Below are positions 1 through 8,528 of a stretch of 64,000 nucleotides of DNA, piece by piece (position 1 is the first letter of the stretch; each line of letters opens with the position of its first letter). Source of the DNA: Pseudomonas sp. P7548 (GTDB lineage Bacteria; Pseudomonadota; Gammaproteobacteria; Pseudomonadales; Pseudomonadaceae); contig NZ_JACARO010000013.1 of assembly GCF_013386585.1 (NCBI RefSeq), positions 124,001 to 188,000 on the forward strand, read 5' to 3'. The position numbers and the translations under genes were made by a program. Below the pieces are notes generated by a model. The model did not search any database, was not told the DNA's origin, and worked only from the letters and a program-made list of their open reading frames with translations.

Positions 1-140
1 AACATGCCTATGGTTGCTCGTATGCCGAGATCGACGCGTACCTCATGGGCGAACCGGTGAGCGAGCGGGTACGCCACGTCGTGGAGCAAGCCTACCTGAA
101 GACCGCCCACAAACGCGCGCTACCCATCACCCCCCTGTAG
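1..140 (+). CDS. nadE: NAD+ synthetase, C-terminal fragment (cut by window edge)
   Basis: Last 45 or so codons of an ammonia-dependent NAD+ synthetase, a cytoplasmic enzyme that amidates deamido-NAD+ using ATP. The frame enters from the left edge (first whole codon at base 3) and stops at TAG 138-140. The tail reads YLKTAHKRALPITP, matching the family ending (YLKTEHKR..PIT in E. coli NadE), preceded by an EIDAYLMGEPV stretch equivalent to the E. coli IDDYLEGK segment. The catalytic N-terminal part lies outside the window. Identification rests on this short tail only, but the match is characteristic. Confidence 0.85.
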   Translation, partial: HAYGCSYAEIDAYLMGEPVSERVRHVVEQAYLKTAHKRALPITPL

Positions 141-212
141 GCGCCGGCTTGCCGGCGATAATCGCAACGGCGCCGCGTCACCGTTAACGAGCATCGCAGG
201 CAAGCTCCCACA
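139..212. repeat. Degenerate REP doublet (REPIN-like)
   Basis: A palindromic core GCCGGCTTGCCGGC directly after nadE and an inverted GCAGGCAAGCTCCCACA 40 bases on form a typical Pseudomonas intergenic REP pair, with imperfect arms. It sits between nadE and the convergent binding-protein gene and may help end transcription from both sides. Confidence 0.5.
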
Positions 213-216
213 GGGG

Positions 217-1248
217 TCAGCGTTCGATCGAGCGGCTCCACCGCGCATTCCATTCCGGCCGCGCCAGGTTCACTTTGTCCCAGTCGATCGAAATCGCCGT
301 CTGCAAGTAACCCTGCATCGCTTCCACCCGCGCGCGGGTTTTGTCGGTGGTCGGTGTGGTCGGGTTCGACGGGATCTGGTCGCCTTCCTCCAGCGCCGGC
401 GCCTGGGCTTCGGCGGTCAGTAGGAAGGCGGCGAGTTTCTGCGCCAGTTCCGGCTGGTCGTTGCGCGCAATCACGCATTCGGCCACGTTCAGCACCACCG
501 CGCCTTCCTTGGGTTGCGCATATTCCATCGGCACACCCAGCAGTTGCTGAGTGGTGACCTGGGTCGGCGTGAGCGGGAAGATCGCCGCTTCGTCGGTTTG
601 CACCATTTCGGAGATCTTCGCCGAGCTGGCAATGTATTCCAGCACATTCGGCCCGATGGTTTTTGGCCAGGCCTTGAAGCCCGGCTCCACGTTCGTTTCG
701 TCGCCGCCCTGGATACGGTTGAACATCAGGAAACCGTGCAAGCCGAAGGTGGACGACGCCAGGGACTGGAACACCACTTTGTCCTTGAAGCGCGGGTCGG
801 CCAGGTCCATCCATGAGGTCGGCGCTGCCCAGCCTTTTTCCTTGAACATCTTCGCGTTGTAGCCAAGGCCCGTCACGCCGAGGGTCACGGCCACGGCCTC
901 TTCCTTGATCTTCGCTTTGGCCGGGATCTGGTCGAGAGTCGGGTTCGGCGTGAGCTTGTCGCACAGGCCCATGGAGATGGCGCGGTACATGATGCCGTCG
1001 TCAAGGAACATCACGTGCATCTGCGGGTTATCTTTGTTGGCCTGGACCTTGGCGAGGATGTCCGACGAGGTGCCGGGCACGATCACCACCTTGACGTTGT
1101 TGGCCTTCTCGAATGCGGGCAGCACCTTGTCGGCGTACACCCGTTCCATGGTGCCGCCGTTCATGCCCAGGTACAGCGTGGGCGCGGCATGGGCGGTAGA
1201 GGCGAGCAGGGCGAGGGACAAGCAGGACAGCGCAATACGTGGGTTCAT
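217..1248 (-). CDS. Periplasmic binding protein of a spermidine/putrescine-type ABC importer
   Basis: 343-aa extracytoplasmic solute-binding protein of the PotD/PotF (SBP_bac_8) type. The N-terminus is a signal peptide (basic MNPR, hydrophobic core, AHA cleavage site near residue 22), so the mature protein is periplasmic. Features include LYLGMNGG at the start of the mature part, a GTSSDILAKV loop and the VTGLGYN strand that often contacts ligand. It is the last gene of a leftward operon, 14 bases after the flavoprotein gene 1263-2360, and would deliver substrate to the permeases 3987-4781 and 4786-5631. Linkage to a dehydrogenase suggests an amine, opine or imino acid ligand rather than a polyamine itself; this is inference. 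Confidence 0.85.
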   Translation of the reverse strand: MNPRIALSCLSLALLASTAHAAPTLYLGMNGGTMERVYADKVLPAFEKANNVKVVIVPGTSSDILAKVQANKDNPQMHVMFLDDGIMYRAISMGLCDKLTPNPTLDQIPAKAKIKEEAVAVTLGVTGLGYNAKMFKEKGWAAPTSWMDLADPRFKDKVVFQSLASSTFGLHGFLMFNRIQGGDETNVEPGFKAWPKTIGPNVLEYIASSAKISEMVQTDEAAIFPLTPTQVTTQQLLGVPMEYAQPKEGAVVLNVAECVIARNDQPELAQKLAAFLLTAEAQAPALEEGDQIPSNPTTPTTDKTRARVEAMQGYLQTAISIDWDKVNLARPEWNARWSRSIER

Positions 1249-1262
1249 GGATGTTTTTCCTC

Positions 1263-2360
1263 TCAGGCTTGGAAACGACGGATGGAAAACGCTTCGATGG
1301 GTTGCCGGCTGGCCCCGGTGCAGACGATCTCTGCCAGGGCTTCACCGACGGCGGGGCCGAGCTGGAACCCGGCGCCGGCAAAGCCGAAACCGTGGAGCAG
1401 GCCGGGTTGGGTGCTGCTGGGGCCGATCACCGGTTCATGATCGGGGAGGTAACCTTCGGTGCCGCTCCAGGTGCGGATCGCCTGGGCACCTTTGAGAAAC
1501 GGGTACAGCTCGCCGGCATTGCGCAAAATCTCCAGCACCGCCGCTTGCCCCGGTCGGGCCTGCTGCGGGCCGAGGGCAAAGCCACGACCGCCGCCGAGGA
1601 TGCAATTGCCCCGGGCGACCTGCCGCGCATAAATGCCGCCGCCTTCCACGCCGGTGCTCACGTCCATCACCACCGGCAACGGCTCGGTCACCAGCATGGC
1701 CGGGTGCGCCGAGGTGATCGGCACCGGCTCGCCAAACTGTTCGGCCACGGTGCCCGCCCAGGCGCCGGCGCAATTCAACAGCCACGGCGCTTGCAACTGC
1801 AGGCCATTGGCGCACCTCACCTGGAACTGGCGGCCGTCGTGTTCGATGCGGACCACTTCGGCCTGCTCGTACACCGTGGCGCCGCAGCGTTGCGCCGCAC
1901 GGGCGAAGGCCGGCGACACCAGGCGCGGGTTGGCGTGGCCGTCTTCCGGGCACAACGACGCGCCCACGGCGATATCGCCCACCCACGGGAAACGTGCGCG
2001 CAGCTCGGTGTAGTCGAGCAGCTGCAAGCCCAGGCCAAAGCCCCGGGTCTGCTCGGCGTAGGCCTGCAAGGCGGCGAAATCGGCATGGCTGCGCGCCAGC
2101 TTCAAATGCCCGGAGCGCACGTATTCGCCGTCGATGCCGATCAGCCCCGGCAAGTCTGCCCACAGTTCATGGGCGCGTTGCGACAACGGCAGCTGATGCA
2201 ACGGCCGCCCTTGACGCCGCACGCCGCCATAGTTGACGCCGCTGGAGTGGGAGCCGCAAAAGTCTCGCTCCACCAGCGCGACACGTTGGCCTTTTTGCGC
2301 CAGGGTCAAGGCCGCCGAGGCGCCGACGATCCCGCCGCCCAGTACGATCACGTCGATCAT
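1263..2360 (-). CDS. FAD-dependent amine/D-amino-acid dehydrogenase subunit (DAO superfamily)
   Basis: 365-aa flavoprotein of the glycine/D-amino acid oxidase family. Residues 3-30 form the Rossmann dinucleotide site (VIVLGGGIVGASAAL then ERD). The C-terminal part has GTEGYLPDHEPVIGP and HGFGFAGAGFQLGP, the usual FAD-contacting end of DadA/SoxB-like enzymes. It overlaps the upstream NAD(P)/FAD oxidoreductase gene by 4 bases, indicating translational coupling. With that protein and the small [2Fe-2S] protein it resembles the catalytic subunit of heterotrimeric dehydrogenases such as opine oxidase, HcnABC and D-hydroxyproline dehydrogenase LhpBEF. The transporter context suggests oxidation of an imported secondary amine or imino acid. 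Exact substrate unknown. Confidence 0.8.
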   Translation of the reverse strand: MIDVIVLGGGIVGASAALTLAQKGQRVALVERDFCGSHSSGVNYGGVRRQGRPLHQLPLSQRAHELWADLPGLIGIDGEYVRSGHLKLARSHADFAALQAYAEQTRGFGLGLQLLDYTELRARFPWVGDIAVGASLCPEDGHANPRLVSPAFARAAQRCGATVYEQAEVVRIEHDGRQFQVRCANGLQLQAPWLLNCAGAWAGTVAEQFGEPVPITSAHPAMLVTEPLPVVMDVSTGVEGGGIYARQVARGNCILGGGRGFALGPQQARPGQAAVLEILRNAGELYPFLKGAQAIRTWSGTEGYLPDHEPVIGPSSTQPGLLHGFGFAGAGFQLGPAVGEALAEIVCTGASRQPIEAFSIRRFQA

Positions 2361-3700
2361 GGCTGCACCTCCACGCCAAACGGCAGGGGCTTGATCGGTG
2401 CCTGGCCACGCAACCGGCCGACCTCCTCAATGCCCCGGCCACTGCGTTCGGCCACGATCTCTGCGGCCGCCAAGCCGCACATGCGCCCTTGGCAGCGGCC
2501 CATGCCGACGCGGCAGTGAGCCTTGACCCGGTTGATCTCCCAATGGCCTTCATCCACCACCGCGCGCACGTCGCCGACACTGACTTCTTCGCAGCGGCAC
2601 AGGATCAACGCATCCGGCGCCTGCGCCGCCCACTGTTCGGGGAAGGGGAACGCGGTTTCCAGGCCATGGCGAAAGCGCTGGATACCGGCCAGTTGTTGTT
2701 CGAGCACGGCGGTGCGGCGCTGATTAATTGCGATACCCGAATCTTCCAGCACCGCCAATGCCGCTCGCTCGCCCGCCATCTGTGCGGCATCGGCGCCCAT
2801 GATTCCTGCGCCGTCGCCCGCCAGATACACCCCATTAACGCTGCTGCGTCCCGCGCTGTCGCGTTGCGGCAACCAAGCGCGGTTCAGGGCATTCCAGGTG
2901 AATTCACAACCGAGCAAGTCCGCCAGTTGCGTCTCGCTGCGCAGGGCATGGGCGAAGGCCACCGCATCGCATTCCAGGGTGCGCGAACCCCAGCGAATCC
3001 CAGTGACCCGTTGCTCACCGTCAATCTGCGCAAGCGTGACGCCCTGGTGCACCGGAATGCCGTGGGCGCTGAGCCATGCGCGGTAATACATGCCCTTGGC
3101 CAAGGTTGCCGGTTGCCCGAGCAGCGCAGGCAAGGCACGGCACTGCGCGCTGAACGGCGCACTGTCGAGCACCGCCACCACCTGGGCGCCGGCCTTGGCG
3201 TATTGGTAAGCCACCAGATACAGCAACGGCCCGCTGCCACAAAACGCCACGCGCTCGCCGATGGCGCAGCCCTGGTACTTCAGGGCGATCTGCGCCGCGC
3301 CCAGGCTGTACACGCCGGGCAGGGTCCAGCCCGGCACCGGCAGGATGCGGTCGGTGGCACCCGTGGCGACGATGAGCTGCGCATACTCAATGCTTTCGGC
3401 ATGGCCGTTATTGAGCAGGTCCAGTCGGCCATCCTCGGCATTCCACACCAGGGTTTCCGGGCGGTAGTCGATCAAGGGCGCCAGTTCGTCCATCGTGCGG
3501 TGCACAGCCTCGGCCTTGCCCGCTTCAAAGCCGTAGAGTTGCTTGGCCGAGCGCTGGAAATTCGCCGGTTGGCGACGATAGATCTGCCCGCCGCCACGCA
3601 CGCTTTCATCCACCAGGCACGCTTTGATGCCATGGTCGAGCAAGGTGCGTGCCGCGCTGATGCCGGCCGGGCCTGCGCCCACAATTACCACCGGCTTCAT
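2357..3700 (-). CDS. NAD(P)/FAD oxidoreductase subunit with C-terminal [2Fe-2S] domain
   Basis: 447-aa two-dinucleotide-domain flavoprotein. The start at 3700 (MKPVVIVGAGPAG) is preferred because the GxGxxG motif must be near the N-terminus; the open frame extends upstream to 3796 only inside the preceding gene. A second nucleotide motif (FCGSGPLLYLVA) lies mid-protein and YLAGDGAGIMGA supplies the FAD-binding end. Near the C-terminus CRCEEV and, about 35 residues later, C..GMGRCQGRMC give the four cysteines of a BFD-like [2Fe-2S] domain. This is the arrangement of HcnB, OoxA and LhpF-type subunits, which pass electrons from the substrate-oxidising partner. It overlaps the genes on both sides by 4 bases. 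Confidence 0.8.
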   Translation of the reverse strand: MKPVVIVGAGPAGISAARTLLDHGIKACLVDESVRGGGQIYRRQPANFQRSAKQLYGFEAGKAEAVHRTMDELAPLIDYRPETLVWNAEDGRLDLLNNGHAESIEYAQLIVATGATDRILPVPGWTLPGVYSLGAAQIALKYQGCAIGERVAFCGSGPLLYLVAYQYAKAGAQVVAVLDSAPFSAQCRALPALLGQPATLAKGMYYRAWLSAHGIPVHQGVTLAQIDGEQRVTGIRWGSRTLECDAVAFAHALRSETQLADLLGCEFTWNALNRAWLPQRDSAGRSSVNGVYLAGDGAGIMGADAAQMAGERAALAVLEDSGIAINQRRTAVLEQQLAGIQRFRHGLETAFPFPEQWAAQAPDALILCRCEEVSVGDVRAVVDEGHWEINRVKAHCRVGMGRCQGRMCGLAAAEIVAERSGRGIEEVGRLRGQAPIKPLPFGVEVQP

Positions 3701-3987
3701 GGCTTGCGCCCCGGGTCGCGGCTGATCGCCTGGCCGGCTTCCAGCAGGGTCGAGCACGCACGCACGCGCCGGCCATCGGCAAGCCGTACCCAGCAATCCT
3801 GGCAGGCGCCCATCAGGCAGAAACCGGCGCGCCGTTCGGCACTGAAATCGCTGCCGCGCAGGTGCTCGGCGCAGGTCAGCACGGCGGTGAGTACGGTGTC
3901 ACCGAGCAGGCCGGTCGCCGGTTGTCCGTCAAGGGTAAAGGTCAGGGCAGGGCGCCCTGTCTCGGCCAAGCGTTTGAACAAAGCCAT
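3697..3987 (-). CDS. Small [2Fe-2S] ferredoxin-like subunit of the dehydrogenase
   Basis: 96-aa protein of the Fer2_4 type found as the small subunit of sarcosine-oxidase-like, HcnA and opine-oxidase complexes. It has the plant-ferredoxin-like fold motif (LTFTLDGQPA at the start) and cysteines in C..MGACQDC and a later RACST. The start overlaps the stop of the upstream permease gene by one base (TGATG) and its end overlaps the next oxidoreductase by 4 bases. It therefore belongs to a tightly coupled operon and probably carries electrons between the two flavoproteins. Confidence 0.8.
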   Translation of the reverse strand: MALFKRLAETGRPALTFTLDGQPATGLLGDTVLTAVLTCAEHLRGSDFSAERRAGFCLMGACQDCWVRLADGRRVRACSTLLEAGQAISRDPGRKP

Positions 3988-4781
3988 CAGTGTTTCCCCA
4001 CCAGCACGCGGTCGAGGCCGTAGACCCGGTCCAGCAGGATCATGGTGGCGGCGGTCAGCGCAATCACCAGCGCGGAAACGGCGGCCATCATCGGGTCGAT
4101 GGACTCGGTGGCGTACACGTACATGCGCACCGGCAGGGTTTGCGTGGCCGGCGAGCTGACAAAGATCGACAGCGTCACCTCATCGAAACTGTTGATGAAC
4201 GCCAGCAACCAGCCGCCTGCCACACCCGGCAGGATCATCGGCAGGGTGATCTGGCGAAACAGCGTAAAGCGGCTGGCCCCGAGGGATTCGGCGGCCTGCT
4301 CGGCACTGCGATCAATGCCGATGGCCGCCGCCAGCACCAGGCGCAGCACGTAAGGGGTGATGATCACCACGTGGGCCAGCATCAACCAGGTGAAGCTGCC
4401 ATTGACGCCCATCAGGGCGAACAGGCGCAGCATCGCCACGCCCAGCACCAGGTGCGGGATGATGATCGGCGACAGGAACAGGGCGCTGAAAAAATTGCGC
4501 CCTGGGAACTGATAACGGCTGATGGCCAAGGCGGCCGGCACGGCAATCAACGTTGCCAGGCTGGCGGCGGTAAAGGCCAGGATCAGACTGTTATAGAACG
4601 CCTGGATAAAGTCGGCGCGTTCGAACACCGCCCGGAACCAGCGCAGGGAGAAACCCGACGTGGGCAAGCTCAAGGTGTTTTCCGGGGTGAAGGCCACCAG
4701 GCACACCACCACCAGTGGCGCCATCATGAACAGCACCACCAGGCCGTGGAAGCCGAGGGCCAAAGGACCGTTTCTGGACAT
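3987..4781 (-). CDS. ABC transporter inner-membrane permease (PotC type)
   Basis: 264-aa integral membrane protein with about six hydrophobic segments and the BPD_transp_1 coupling loop (EQAAESLGASRFTLFRQITLP around residues 160-180) that contacts the ATPase. Length and architecture match PotC/PotI-type permeases for polyamine-like substrates. It starts 4 bases after the partner permease gene ends and its stop overlaps the [2Fe-2S] gene start by one base. It forms the channel together with 4786-5631. The ligand is inferred from operon context only. Confidence 0.88.
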   Translation of the reverse strand: MSRNGPLALGFHGLVVLFMMAPLVVVCLVAFTPENTLSLPTSGFSLRWFRAVFERADFIQAFYNSLILAFTAASLATLIAVPAALAISRYQFPGRNFFSALFLSPIIIPHLVLGVAMLRLFALMGVNGSFTWLMLAHVVIITPYVLRLVLAAAIGIDRSAEQAAESLGASRFTLFRQITLPMILPGVAGGWLLAFINSFDEVTLSIFVSSPATQTLPVRMYVYATESIDPMMAAVSALVIALTAATMILLDRVYGLDRVLVGKH

Positions 4782-4785
4782 GCGC

Positions 4786-5631
4786 TTAAACCCCCAGGGA
4801 CTTTTTGTAGCGGCGTTCGACCATGCGGTTCCAGCTCAGCATGATCAGCAGGTTGACCAACAGCAGCACCACCGCGATGGTCGCGCCCATGGGCCAGTTG
4901 AGTTCCGAGAGGTACTGGTCGTACACCACCGTGGCGACCATCTTCAGGCGACGCCCGCCGAGCAGGCCGGGGATCGCGAACGAACTGGCGGCCAGGCCGA
5001 ACACGATCAAGGTGCCGGACAGCACACCGGGCATCACCTGCGGCAGCACGATCTTGCGCATCACCGTGGCCTGGCTCGCACCGAGGGACAACGCCGCCTG
5101 TTCGGCCGACGGGTCGAGCTTCTGCAAGGAGGTCCACACCGGGATGATCATGAACGGCAGCATCACGTGCACCAGTGCGATCACCACCGCGAAGGGCGTG
5201 TACAGCAGTTTCATCGGGCGCCCGCCCAGGGCCTGGATCACTTGGTTGACCAACCCGTCGGCGCCGAGCAACAGGCTCCAGCCGAAGGCCCGCACCACCA
5301 CCGAGATCAACAGCGGCGTGAGGATCAGGATCAGGAAAATCGAGCGCCATGGGGTGCCCATGCGGCTGAGGATGTAGGCCTCGGGCAAGCCGATCACCAC
5401 GCACAACAGGGTCACCAGCGCGCTGATCCAGAACGTGCGCCAGAAGATTTCGTAGAAGTACGCATCGCTGAACAGCGACAGGTAATGGGCCAGGGTCCAT
5501 TCATCCGCCTTCACCCCCACTTGGTAGTCGAACACGTTGAACGACAGCACCAGGGTCATCAGCAGCGGCAACACCAGCAGCCCGGTGAACAGCGCCAGGG
5601 CCGGCAGCGACAACAGGTAGCCCCGGCTCAT
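4786..5631 (-). CDS. ABC transporter inner-membrane permease (PotB type)
   Basis: 281-aa membrane protein with six predicted transmembrane stretches, a short cytoplasmic N-terminus (MSRGYL) and the coupling sequence EQAALSLGASQATVMRKIVLP. This is the PotB/PotH architecture of the polyamine/opine/iron family of importers. Its ATG overlaps the stop of the upstream ATPase gene by 4 bases, so the ATPase and permease are translationally coupled. Partner permease follows after 4 bases. Confidence 0.88.
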   Translation of the reverse strand: MSRGYLLSLPALALFTGLLVLPLLMTLVLSFNVFDYQVGVKADEWTLAHYLSLFSDAYFYEIFWRTFWISALVTLLCVVIGLPEAYILSRMGTPWRSIFLILILTPLLISVVVRAFGWSLLLGADGLVNQVIQALGGRPMKLLYTPFAVVIALVHVMLPFMIIPVWTSLQKLDPSAEQAALSLGASQATVMRKIVLPQVMPGVLSGTLIVFGLAASSFAIPGLLGGRRLKMVATVVYDQYLSELNWPMGATIAVVLLLVNLLIMLSWNRMVERRYKKSLGV

Positions 5632-6656
5632 GCGCGCACCTCATCGGCGGCCAGCACGCGCAGCAGCTCTGCCTGCCAGTCCAGGCCTACGAGGGCGCCG
5701 CAGCCCAGCGGCGCGCTGCCGTCGTTGCTGCGCACCACGGTGATTTCGCCCAGCAGGGTGTGGATGCGGTACAGCCACTGGCTGCCGAAGAAGTAGCGGT
5801 CGAGGACCTTGCCCTGCAGGCGACCGTGACCTGGGTCCACCAGCTGGATTTTTTCCGGGCGCAGGCTGAGGGTCAGCTCGCCGTGGCCGCTTTCATGACG
5901 CACTTGCGGCACGCCCAGTTGGTCGAAGTCGCCGGGCAGCAGGTTGGCCTTGCCGACGAAGTCCGAAATGAACCGCGTGCGCGGGTGTTCGTACAGCTTG
6001 TAGGGCGCATCCACCTGGGTCACGCGTCCAGCCTGCATGACCACCACGCGGTCGCTGATGGACAGCGCCTCGGCCTGGTCATGGGTGACCATCAGGGTGG
6101 TGATGCCCACGGCGCACTGGATGCGGCGGATTTCAAATTGCATCTCTTCGCGCAGGTTGGCGTCGAGGTTGGACAGCGGTTCATCGAGCAGCAGCACCGG
6201 CGGCTCGATCACCAGGGCACGGGCCAGGGCCACGCGCTGGCGTTGGCCACCGGACAATTCCCGTGGGTAGCGTTCGGCGTGGGGCGCCAGGCGCACCAGT
6301 TCTAGCACGGTCTTGACCTTGGCGGCGATCTCGGCGGCGGGCACTTTGCGCATCTTCAGGCCGAAGGCGACGTTGTCGCGCACGCTCATGTGGGGGAACA
6401 GCGCGTAGCTCTGGAACACCACCCCCAGGCCACGGCTGGCGGGCTTGGCGTGGGTGATGTCGCGGCCGTCGAGCAGGATCTGCCCACCGCTCACGTCAAC
6501 GAAGCCGGCGATCATTTGCAGGGTGGTGGTCTTGCCGCAGCCCGACGGGCCGAGCAGGGACACGAACTCGCCTTTTTCCACCGCAAGGTCGGTGGCGACC
6601 ACCGCATCGACGGCGCCGTAGCGTTTGCTCAAGGCGTTGAGTTGGAGAAATGCCAT
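5628..6656 (-). CDS. ABC transporter ATPase (PotA type), first gene of the operon
   Basis: 342-aa ATP-binding subunit. Walker A is GPSGCGKT at residues 36-43, Q-loop FQSYALFP near 81-88, signature LSGGQ at 134-138, Walker B LLLDEP ending at D158-E159, and switch His in MVTHDQAEA. The C-terminal third is a TOBE-like regulatory domain, as in PotA/FbpC. A good ribosome binding site (AAGGTGG) precedes the ATG. It is the promoter-proximal gene of the leftward operon ending at 217, and faces an IclR regulator across 243 bases. Confidence 0.9.
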   Translation of the reverse strand: MAFLQLNALSKRYGAVDAVVATDLAVEKGEFVSLLGPSGCGKTTTLQMIAGFVDVSGGQILLDGRDITHAKPASRGLGVVFQSYALFPHMSVRDNVAFGLKMRKVPAAEIAAKVKTVLELVRLAPHAERYPRELSGGQRQRVALARALVIEPPVLLLDEPLSNLDANLREEMQFEIRRIQCAVGITTLMVTHDQAEALSISDRVVVMQAGRVTQVDAPYKLYEHPRTRFISDFVGKANLLPGDFDQLGVPQVRHESGHGELTLSLRPEKIQLVDPGHGRLQGKVLDRYFFGSQWLYRIHTLLGEITVVRSNDGSAPLGCGALVGLDWQAELLRVLAADEVRA

Positions 6657-6899
6657 GGTTGCGTTCCACCTTTTTTAAGTCGCGTCGACACGCGCTTTGT
6701 TGTTTTGGGCAGATGCGAAAAGAGTGTTGCGGGTGCGGTGGCGCTCGATCTTTAGTCGGCTGCCGGTTGTTGTTCATTTCGCCCCTGGTGGACGCAGATT
6801 AGGACGAAGACTAGGATGGGCGGAAGATGGAATTTCACTGAACGGACTACTATTTTCAGTTTTATTCACTCACCGGAATTTACTAAGAGATCTGTTGTT
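6657..6899. promoter_or_regulatory. Divergent promoter region between amine-uptake operon and IclR gene
   Basis: 243 bases without a gene, more AT-rich toward the IclR side (about 6830-6895). It must hold the promoters of both the leftward operon and the regulator. I see no unambiguous -35/-10 pair or long palindrome, so no operator is proposed. The arrangement is the usual one for an IclR regulator acting on its neighbour. Confidence 0.5.
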
Positions 6900-7730
6900 A
6901 TGGATTCCAATGAACGAAACGAAAACGCCAAGGAAGTCGGTGTCGGTGGGGTGTCCCGGCTGTTCGCGCTGTTGCGTACCTTGGGTGAAGTACCGGAGGG
7001 CGGCGAGCGCGTGACGCAATTGGCGCAGCAAGTCGGCTTGTCCCAACCGACTACCCACCGCCTGCTGCGCAGCCTGATGGACGAAGGCATGGTCGAGCAG
7101 GACGCGCGCAGCAAGCGCTATCGCCTGAGCCTGGAGTTCTTCGCCCTGGCGGCCAATGCGGGCAAGACCGGCAACCTGCGTGACCTGGTGCGGCCGAGCA
7201 TGTTGCGCCTCAGCGCATCGCTGGGGGACTCGCTGTTCCTGCTGGCGCGTTCGGGGTTTGACGCGATCTGCCTGGACCGCAGCGAAGGCCCGTACCCGAT
7301 CCGCACCTTCACCGGCGATATCGGCGGGCGCGTGGCATTGGGCGTGGGGCAGGGCAGCCTGGCGATCCTGGCGTTTTTGCCGGAGGAAGAGCGCGAAACG
7401 GTGATCCGCTACAACCTGCCACGGCTCAAGGACTTCCATCTGTATGACGAGGTGTTGTTGCGTTCGGAGGTAGAGAACGTGCGCACCCTGGGTTATGCGG
7501 CGCGCAATACCGGCGTGCTGGAAGGCATGGCGGGGTTGGCAGTACCGATCCTCAACCGCGATGGCCACGCGGTGGCGGCCTTGAGTGTGGCGACCATCAG
7601 CGACCGGCTGGGGCCGAGCCGGTTGCCGATGGTGGTGGAGTTGCTCAAGCGCGAAGCGGCGGCAATCGGGCCAAGAATCAACCCCTTCGATCCCACACTG
7701 CGCCGGCCCTCACAAACCTTTGGCGGATAA
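6900..7730 (+). CDS. IclR-family transcriptional regulator
   Basis: 276-aa regulator with an N-terminal winged helix-turn-helix (GVSRLFALLRTL ... LAQQVGLSQPTTHRLLRSL) and the C-terminal IclR effector domain (LRLSASLGDSLFLLARSG ... GMAGLAVPILNRDG). The start at 6900 (MDSNERN) is chosen because AAGAGA lies just upstream; the open frame continues to 6816 without a recognisable site. It is divergent from the amine/opine operon and probably regulates it in response to the imported compound. The frame ends at TAA 7728-7730. Confidence 0.85.
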   Translation: MDSNERNENAKEVGVGGVSRLFALLRTLGEVPEGGERVTQLAQQVGLSQPTTHRLLRSLMDEGMVEQDARSKRYRLSLEFFALAANAGKTGNLRDLVRPSMLRLSASLGDSLFLLARSGFDAICLDRSEGPYPIRTFTGDIGGRVALGVGQGSLAILAFLPEEERETVIRYNLPRLKDFHLYDEVLLRSEVENVRTLGYAARNTGVLEGMAGLAVPILNRDGHAVAALSVATISDRLGPSRLPMVVELLKREAAAIGPRINPFDPTLRRPSQTFGG

Positions 7731-7757
7731 CGATTTCAGCCACGATGAGGATTAAAA

Positions 7758-7846
7758 TGTGGGAGCGGGCTTGCTCGCGAATGCGGTGGGTCAGCCAAGG
7801 ATATGTCAACGGATACTCCGTATTCGCGAGCAAGCCCGCTCCCACA
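7758..7846. repeat. REPIN (paired REP palindromes, GAGCGGGCTTGCTCGCGA type)
   Basis: Two inverted copies of TGTGGGAGCGGGCTTGCTCG separated by about 35 bases. The whole can fold as one long hairpin. It lies between the convergent ends of the IclR gene and the response regulator. The same core type recurs at 11954-12052. Confidence 0.85.
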
Positions 7847-7862
7847 CAAGCCCCACACCCAT

Positions 7863-8528
7863 TCAGATTGCAGCCAACGCGACTGACGTCGCTGCGGTGC
7901 GGGTCTCCACGCCGAGCTTCACATACACATGCTCCAGGTGCTTGTTCACCGTCCTCGGGCTCAACCCCAAAATGTCGCCGATATCCCGATTGGTCTTGCC
8001 ACACGCCACCCAGCGCAGCACCTCGACTTCCCGTTCCGTCAGGGCAAACCGCGCCGACAACAAGCGGTGCGCCGGCTCATCCTCCAGCGTCAGCACACTC
8101 GGCTGCTGTGCCTCCCGCGCCGACAGCAAAATGCGCGAGGTGCGCAAATGCGCCGCCACCCGTGCCAGCACCTCGTCGGTCTGGATCGGCTTGGTCACGT
8201 AGTCGCTGCCACCTACCTCGAACCCCTGCACCACATGCTTGCTGTCGGTCAGCCCGGTCATGAACACCACCGGGATATCCGCGCTGGCCGGTTGGGCCTT
8301 GAGCCGGCGACAGGTTTCGAAACCGTCCAGGCCCGGCATCATCGCGTCGAGCAGGATCAGGTCCGGGCGGCGGCGCTGTACGCGGTTCAACGCGCTGAGG
8401 CCGTCGAGGGCCACCAGCACCATGTAGCCGGCATCGTCGAGAGCGTCGGACAGCATCGCCAGGTTGTCCGGCGTGTCATCGACGATCAGCACCACGCCAG
8501 GTTCAGTGCTGCGGGTGAGTGCATTCAT
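7863..8528 (-). CDS. LuxR/NarL-type response regulator, partner of the NCS1-linked kinase
   Basis: 221-aa two-domain regulator. The receiver domain has acidic pair D17-D18, phospho-acceptor D61 (LLDAMMP), T91 and K113. A GerE helix-turn-helix follows (LTEREVEVLRWVACGKTNRDIG ending VNKHLEHVYVKL, split over about residues 160-205). Its ATG lies inside the last 26 bases of the hybrid kinase gene, so the two are co-translated. The pair sits divergently beside urtABCDE, so control of urea uptake is the obvious hypothesis. A candidate binding site is the TACGTCA palindrome near 12106. Confidence 0.87.
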   Translation of the reverse strand: MNALTRSTEPGVVLIVDDTPDNLAMLSDALDDAGYMVLVALDGLSALNRVQRRRPDLILLDAMMPGLDGFETCRRLKAQPASADIPVVFMTGLTDSKHVVQGFEVGGSDYVTKPIQTDEVLARVAAHLRTSRILLSAREAQQPSVLTLEDEPAHRLLSARFALTEREVEVLRWVACGKTNRDIGDILGLSPRTVNKHLEHVYVKLGVETRTAATSVALAAI

